DNA from: PGYR01 sp041595255
GTDB taxonomy: Bacteria; Bacteroidota; Ignavibacteria; Kapaibacteriales; UBA2268
DNA length: 10,021 nt
Reading direction: 5' to 3'
Assembly (NCBI GenBank): GCA_041595255.1
Contig: JBFHKR010000094.1
Coordinates: 1-10,021 of the forward strand
Under the pieces are notes generated by a model that worked only from the letters and a program-made list of their open reading frames with translations, ran no database searches and was not told where the DNA came from. Below, piece by piece: positions 6,612-10,021 of this stretch (position 1 is the first letter of the stretch; each line of letters begins with the position of its first letter). The position numbers and the translations under genes are program-made.

Positions 6612-8471
6612 TTATTTCTTTTTCTTTCTATGGTTCGGATTAGCTGGGTTCAACCCTTTCTTTCCTTTGCTACCAGGAGGTACTTTGCCTTGAGCTTCTG
6701 CTATTTTTTGAGCTTCTTCCATTTTCTTAGCTAACCAACCCTTCTTCTTATCAACTTTTTTCATATCGTGGATAGAAGTTATTCTATCTTTAGCGAAATT
6801 GTTGATATATAGTTGTTGACCTATACCCAATACGTTGAACATAAAGTAATAAAGATTAAGTCCAGCAGGGAATGATGAGAATAAGAAGATGAACATAAAT
6901 GGCATAGCATAGACCATAGCTTTTTGCTTAGGGTCAGATATAGTCATCTTTTGTTGGATAAACATAGATATACCCATAGCCAAAGCCAATCCACTAATAG
7001 ACGATATACCCAATATAGAAGTTCCAAAATGAACTAATGTGTCAGGTACTGATAAATCGTGTATCCAAAGTATGAACTCTGATTGACGTAGATCGATATT
7101 CGTTCGGAATAGTGTCCATAGCGAATATAATATAGGCATTTGTAGGAGCATTGGCAAACATCCACTTGCAGGATTTACTCCATATTGGGAATAGAGTGCC
7201 ATCATCTCTTTTTGTTGTACCTGTGGTTCGTCTTTGTATTTTTCTCTTATCTTAGTTACTTCCGGAGAAAGTATTTTCATCTTGTTAGCGTTCTTCATCT
7301 GAGTGATAGACAAAGGATAAAGAGCTAGTTTGATGAATATAGAGAATATGATAATAGTAATACCCCAACTTGGTATAAAGTAATGCACAGCATTGAATAT
7401 AGGCATCATTATATACTCACCTATGTGACGGATACCCCACCAACCTAGGTTGACCATTCTATTCAAACCGTAGTTCTCTACATTTTCTAATTTCAATGGA
7501 CCCAAATAAACCAAGTATTCTTGTGATTTGGTTCCACCGCTATAAGGTATTTTTATAGCAAGATCATAAGTCTCTACCATTCCTTCTGTTTTAGGGTAAG
7601 CTATGCTTTCTGCCGTCATCAGTATCTCACCGTCGAAATCTTTAGGTTTGATAGCTGTACCGAAGTACTTTGTTTTAGTTCCTATGAAATCTATTATACC
7701 TTCGCGTGTTACTTTCTTTTCATCATCTGTAGCATCTAACTCTACTACTTCACCGTTCATCTGAACTATAGCAAGGGCTTCTCCAGACTCATCAACTGAA
7801 TTTTTTTCTTGGTATGATAGTCCTTTTGACCACTTGTATAGGAAGCTACGAGGTATATACTCTTCCATATTTTTGACTTCTACACCCGTCTCAAAAGCAT
7901 ATTTGTTACCCGAGAATTTGTAAACTTTCGTGATAGTTTTCCCAGGTTCTACTTCCAAAGTAGCAGTGATAGTATGAGTTTGGTCGCCAGATATCTTTAT
8001 ATTAGATTTGTCCGAATCAAATGTGAAGTAAAGATTTCTAGAGTCTATGTCTTTACCATCAGTTGATATAAAATCTAAGTACAGCTCACCTTCTTTATCA
8101 TTTATTAGTTGCGAAGGTACACCGTCCCACTTGTTATAGTGTTTTAATTCCCAGCTAATAAGGTCTCCACCTTTAGAACTTAGCTTGGCTATATACAGGT
8201 CAGATTCTATAGTTACTACTTGTCTATTGCCTTGTGTGAAAGCTTGGAACTTTCCGTATTGCAACTCTTTTTTCCCAGTAGTAGCAGTAGTAGCTTCGGC
8301 ACCATCATTTTTGAACAATGATTCGGCATCGCTATTATCGTCTGATTTTACTATTGTGCTATCTGCGTTCTTAATTTCCGATTGTTCTGGCATGTTCTGT
8401 GAGCTATAGAACAAATATCCAAGAAAAAGTAGTGAAATTAAGACTATGGCTAATATACTATTTCTATCCAT
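6612..8471 (-). CDS. yidC: Membrane protein insertase YidC
   Basis: This is a 619-residue Oxa1/Alb3/YidC insertase, of the usual length for Gram-negative members with a large periplasmic domain. It has an N-terminal membrane anchor (about 5-24), an acidic low-complexity linker (about 28-66), a beta-rich periplasmic domain (about 70-335) and the conserved C-terminal core (about 345-565). The core shows NPASGCLPMLLQMPI (433-447), the LWIHDLS segment (468-474) and FPAGLNLYYF (534-543). Lys381 in FIKLALYPL sits where E. coli YidC has the key groove Arg366, so positive charge is kept. The tail (about 570-619) is strongly basic and ends KKKK, which fits ribosome contact. It inserts and folds inner-membrane proteins, alone or with SecYEG. 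Its ATG overlaps the yidD stop as TAATG, so translation of the pair is probably coupled. Confidence 0.97.
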   Translation of the reverse strand: MDRNSILAIVLISLLFLGYLFYSSQNMPEQSEIKNADSTIVKSDDNSDAESLFKNDGAEATTATTGKKELQYGKFQAFTQGNRQVVTIESDLYIAKLSSKGGDLISWELKHYNKWDGVPSQLINDKEGELYLDFISTDGKDIDSRNLYFTFDSDKSNIKISGDQTHTITATLEVEPGKTITKVYKFSGNKYAFETGVEVKNMEEYIPRSFLYKWSKGLSYQEKNSVDESGEALAIVQMNGEVVELDATDDEKKVTREGIIDFIGTKTKYFGTAIKPKDFDGEILMTAESIAYPKTEGMVETYDLAIKIPYSGGTKSQEYLVYLGPLKLENVENYGLNRMVNLGWWGIRHIGEYIMMPIFNAVHYFIPSWGITIIIFSIFIKLALYPLSITQMKNANKMKILSPEVTKIREKYKDEPQVQQKEMMALYSQYGVNPASGCLPMLLQMPILYSLWTLFRTNIDLRQSEFILWIHDLSVPDTLVHFGTSILGISSISGLALAMGISMFIQQKMTISDPKQKAMVYAMPFMFIFLFSSFPAGLNLYYFMFNVLGIGQQLYINNFAKDRITSIHDMKKVDKKKGWLAKKMEEAQKIAEAQGKVPPGSKGKKGLNPANPNHRKKKK

Positions 8472-8707
8472 TATTTTTTTCCTTTCTTCGGATTAACTAT
8501 TGGTACAGGGTCAAATCCACCTTTGTGAAAAGGGTGACATTTTGAAATTCTTTTTATTGATAAATATATACCCTTGAGAGAGCCGTGATTTTTTATGGCT
8601 TCCATAGAGTAAGTCGAGCAAGTTGGTGAGAATCTACAGGTATTAGGAAATAGAGGAGAAATGAACGATTTGTAGATTCTAATCAGTCCTATTAGTATGT
8701 GTTTCAT
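8471..8707 (-). CDS. yidD: Membrane protein insertion efficiency factor YidD
   Basis: This 78-residue protein matches the small YidD family (formerly DUF37). It shows an amphipathic N-terminus (IGLIRIYKSFISPLF), the signature CRFSPTCSTYSMEAI (24-38; Cys24, Cys30), HGSLKGIYLSIKRISKCHP (41-59; Cys57) and GGFDPVP (63-69). YidD associates with the inner face of the inner membrane and aids YidC-dependent insertion. The three conserved cysteines and the GGxDPVP end are intact. It starts four bases after the rnpA stop and shares one base with the yidC start, placing it in the normal family context. Confidence 0.96.
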   Translation of the reverse strand: MKHILIGLIRIYKSFISPLFPNTCRFSPTCSTYSMEAIKNHGSLKGIYLSIKRISKCHPFHKGGFDPVPIVNPKKGKK

Positions 8708-8711
8708 TATT

Positions 8712-9095
8712 TTATCCTATTCTCATCATCGCTTTTTCGAACAAAGCATAAATTTCTGATTTGATTTCGTCTAATCTAACTAATTTGGGATGAGAAGGTA
8801 ATTTTACAGTTCTAATTAATACAAACTCTTCGAAAGTAAGTAGTTTCTCCTTTTCGTTTTGTGCTAAGCTAATCAAGGATTCCTTGACTAACCTTTTGGT
8901 TCTATTCCTAACTACTGCTTTTTTGGCGTGTCGCTTTGGTACAGAAATACCAAAGCAGACCGGTTCAATATTGCTAATATTAGGAACGAAAGCCCCTAAA
9001 AAATTATCAGTCCTGACTATGATGCCTTTTGCCAACACTTTTTTGAATGAGTCGTGCCCTTTGAGGGGCGCCATAAGTGGTGTCAGACTATTCAT
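8712..9095 (-). CDS. rnpA: Ribonuclease P protein component
   Basis: The product (127 residues) is the basic protein subunit of RNase P, which helps the catalytic RNA trim the 5' leader of tRNA precursors. It has the N-terminal LKGHDSFKKVLAKG (11-24), the strand FGISVPKRHAKKAV (48-61) and the diagnostic RNR box (VVRNRTKRLVKE), followed by the C-terminal helix. Start choice is open: the ATG at 9093-9095 gives MNSLTPLM, while an ATG at 9072-9074 gives MAPLKG. Neither has an obvious Shine-Dalgarno sequence, as is common in this phylum. It lies 40 bases after the rpmH stop and 4 bases before yidD, so one transcript probably covers all four genes. Confidence 0.96.
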   Translation of the reverse strand: MNSLTPLMAPLKGHDSFKKVLAKGIIVRTDNFLGAFVPNISNIEPVCFGISVPKRHAKKAVVRNRTKRLVKESLISLAQNEKEKLLTFEEFVLIRTVKLPSHPKLVRLDEIKSEIYALFEKAMMRIG

Positions 9096-9135
9096 AGCTT
9101 AGTGGCCGTGATAATACTATCGTCGTAAGTGGTGA

Positions 9136-9276
9136 TTAACCGCTTACAGAAAGTCTTTTTCTACCTTTAGCTCTTCTTCTTTTGATTACGTTACGACCAT
9201 TTTTAGTAGTCATACGAGCTCTGAAGCCGTGCTTGTTCTTTCTTTTTCTATTACTTGGTTGGTACGTTCTTTTCAT
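9136..9276 (-). CDS. rpmH: 50S ribosomal protein L34
   Basis: Translating the minus strand from the ATG at 9274-9276 to the TAA at 9136-9138 gives 46 residues, the standard L34 size. It begins MKRTYQPSNRKRKNKHGF, continues RARMTTKNGRNVIKRRRAKG and ends RKRLSVSG. The MKRTYQPSxRKRKxxHGFRxRM opening and the RRxKGRxxLS ending define the family. L34 binds 23S rRNA in the large subunit. It is the first gene of the rpmH-rnpA-yidD-yidC cluster. A probable promoter lies about 50-85 bases upstream. Confidence 0.97.
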   Translation of the reverse strand: MKRTYQPSNRKRKNKHGFRARMTTKNGRNVIKRRRAKGRKRLSVSG

Positions 9277-9327
9277 ATCTATACCTGAATGATTAAAGTT
9301 CTTTTTAAATTCTTTTTTTAAGAACTA

Positions 9328-9360
9328 CAAAGTTAAACAGATTTTTGGTAAATACCCAAA
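9328..9360 (-). promoter_or_regulatory. Probable Bacteroidota-type promoter of rpmH
   Basis: On the minus strand TAACTTTG (9335-9328) matches the Bacteroidota -7 consensus TAnnTTTG exactly. TTTG (9360-9357) lies 21 bases upstream as the -33 element; the usual spacing is about 19-20, so this is slightly long. Initiation would fall near 9321, leaving a leader of about 45 bases before the rpmH ATG. It would drive the four-gene rpmH-yidC cluster. Confidence 0.55.
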
Positions 9361-9436
9361 GGAAAATGTGGAAAATCTTTTAGTGGGGTGTTATTGCTTG
9401 GTAAATTGTCTTAACGAGGCGGTAACTTTCTTCTAT

Positions 9437-9559
9437 CCGTCGGTTAAAACCGACGGCAATATATTCTATTTTAATTCAAACATCTTGCTTAAATTATCCA
9501 AAGTATTGTCGTTGACTTTAGTCAACGGATAAATAGATTCTGCCAAATGGTGTGACTTT
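9437..9559 (-). repeat. 123-bp dispersed repeat, right copy (inverted)
   Basis: This is the reverse complement of the left copy at 447-569, with no gaps. The ccgtcggtt/aaccgacgg dyad is perfect at 9437-9456. The second dyad is tcgttgact-tt-agtcaacgg at 9509-9528. Their centres are 72 bases apart, as in the left copy. Core mismatches are single scattered bases; most differences are in the part next to the gene (9531-9559). Read along the T9SS gene, the element has the same orientation and order as the left copy, starting seven bases after the stop codon. Two of the five core differences lie in the right arm of the gttgact dyad. There, each copy keeps all but one terminal or near-terminal Watson-Crick pair. 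Confidence 0.85.
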
Positions 9560-9566
9560 AATTACA

Positions 9567-10021
9567 TCACTCCTTTATGAATTTTTTAGAGATTTTGGTA
9601 TTTCCTTCTCTGATTTCTATAAAATAGGTTCCTGATACCAAATCACTAATATCATAATCTAAAGAATAATGTATTTCTTCTGAAAACCCTTCATCAATAA
9701 CATCTATTTGATTACCAAGAACATCAAACAAGGTTATCTTTATATTATTTGGTCTAGATAATATAAATGCAATATTTAGATTACCTATAGCAGGATTTGG
9801 AGAAAGAGTAAAGCTACTGTTTTCTAAGCCACTTACTGAAGATATTAACCATTTATTATCATATAACGTTAATACTTGTCCCAAGTGTGATATTAAATAT
9901 TTCATGCTACTAGATAAGTCAAATTCAGTCCATCCACCACCACTATATTGATGAATTAGCTCCTTTGTATCGAAATTAAATATTTTTATAAAATAGCAGC
10001 ACTTACGACCCTTACTAACTG
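9567..10021 (-). CDS. C-terminal part of a T9SS-secreted protein (runs off the right edge)
   Basis: The minus-strand frame is open from the window edge to the TGA at 9567-9569, about 150 residues. The Met at 9903-9905 is internal: upstream codons stay open and read sensibly (IKIFNF, then QYSGGGWTEFDLSSSMKYL), so the true start lies beyond the window. Residues before the tail resemble the end of a beta-propeller or other beta-rich passenger, which is weak evidence. The last 78 residues are a T9SS type A sorting domain: LSPNPAIGNLNI, FDVLGNQI, YDISDLVSGTYFIEI and terminal KKFIKE. The family is exported through the outer membrane and anchored or released. The passenger function cannot be read from this portion. 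It ends close to the right copy of the 123-bp repeat and may be a distant paralogue of the left-edge gene. Confidence 0.8.
   Translation of the reverse strand, partial: VSKGRKCCYFIKIFNFDTKELIHQYSGGGWTEFDLSSSMKYLISHLGQVLTLYDNKWLISSVSGLENSSFTLSPNPAIGNLNIAFILSRPNNIKITLFDVLGNQIDVIDEGFSEEIHYSLDYDISDLVSGTYFIEIREGNTKISKKFIKE

Larger units (their letters stand above)
9277..9566. other. Spacer between the right T9SS gene and rpmH
   Basis: Both flanking genes are on the minus strand. From rpmH outward the spacer holds an AT-rich leader with a weak 6-bp dyad (gttctt 9298-9303 with aagaac 9320-9325), the TAnnTTTG-type promoter, a stretch at about 9376-9436 with no recognisable signal, and the right copy of the 123-bp repeat. 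That copy begins seven bases after the T9SS gene stop. No gene, tRNA or dnaA is present. Confidence 0.7.

Noticed and set aside
6612..8471. Lys instead of the E. coli Arg366 in the YidC groove (Lys381)
   Set aside because: Charge is conserved and substitution at this site occurs in this lineage, so it does not suggest loss of function.
9074..9134. Direct repeat taagtggtg at 9074-9082 and 9126-9134 around the rpmH-rnpA gap
   Set aside because: Only nine bases, one copy inside the rnpA start region. Could be chance; no dyad or known operator form.
9367..9375. DnaA-box-like tgtggaaaa upstream of rpmH
   Set aside because: It matches 8 of 9 bases of TGTGGATAA, but it is alone in AT-rich DNA, with no box cluster and no dnaA nearby. 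Not enough for an origin.

Overview
The window is AT-rich bacterial DNA from the Bacteroidota/Chlorobi side of the FCB group. Three proteins end in a type IX secretion (T9SS) type A C-terminal sorting domain. A lipoprotein carries tandem DUF4397-like units, and the one recognisable promoter has the TAnnTTTG -7 box of that phylum. The compact order rpmH-rnpA-yidD-yidC is one I associate with Chlorobi/Ignavibacteria-like relatives more than with classical Bacteroidia, but I cannot name the genus.

Layout. (1) At 1-418 (+) is the tail of a T9SS-exported protein whose frame is broken near base 20-30. (2) At 419-704 is a non-coding stretch between convergent genes, packed with short palindromes and holding one copy of a 123-bp repeat. 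(3) At 705-6491 (-) is a tight three-gene unit transcribed in the order DUF4397-like lipoprotein, T9SS-secreted subtilisin-like protease, then YjbQ-family protein. The protease stop and the yjbQ start overlap as TAATG. (4) At 6612-9276 (-) is the housekeeping cluster rpmH, rnpA, yidD, yidC (ribosomal protein L34, RNase P protein, membrane-insertion helper, membrane insertase), with a probable promoter at about 9328-9360. dnaA is not next to it here. (5) At 9277-9566 is the rpmH leader plus the second, inverted copy of the 123-bp repeat. (6) At 9567-10021 (-) is the C-terminal part of another T9SS-exported protein, running off the right edge.

The genes fall into two themes: envelope and secretion (YidC/YidD insert inner-membrane proteins; the lipoprotein and three T9SS clients act outside the cytoplasm) and core RNA/translation functions (L34, RnpA). 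The most unusual feature is not a gene. A two-dyad element lies immediately 3' of both edge T9SS genes, in the same orientation relative to each, and is much better conserved (89 of 94 core bases) than the protein domains beside it (about 30 of 78 residues). It looks like a mobile or selected REP-like tail element. A different GC-rich palindrome sits in frame inside the linker just after the lipoprotein's lipobox cysteine. I found no tRNA, rRNA, CRISPR array, transposase or defence gene.
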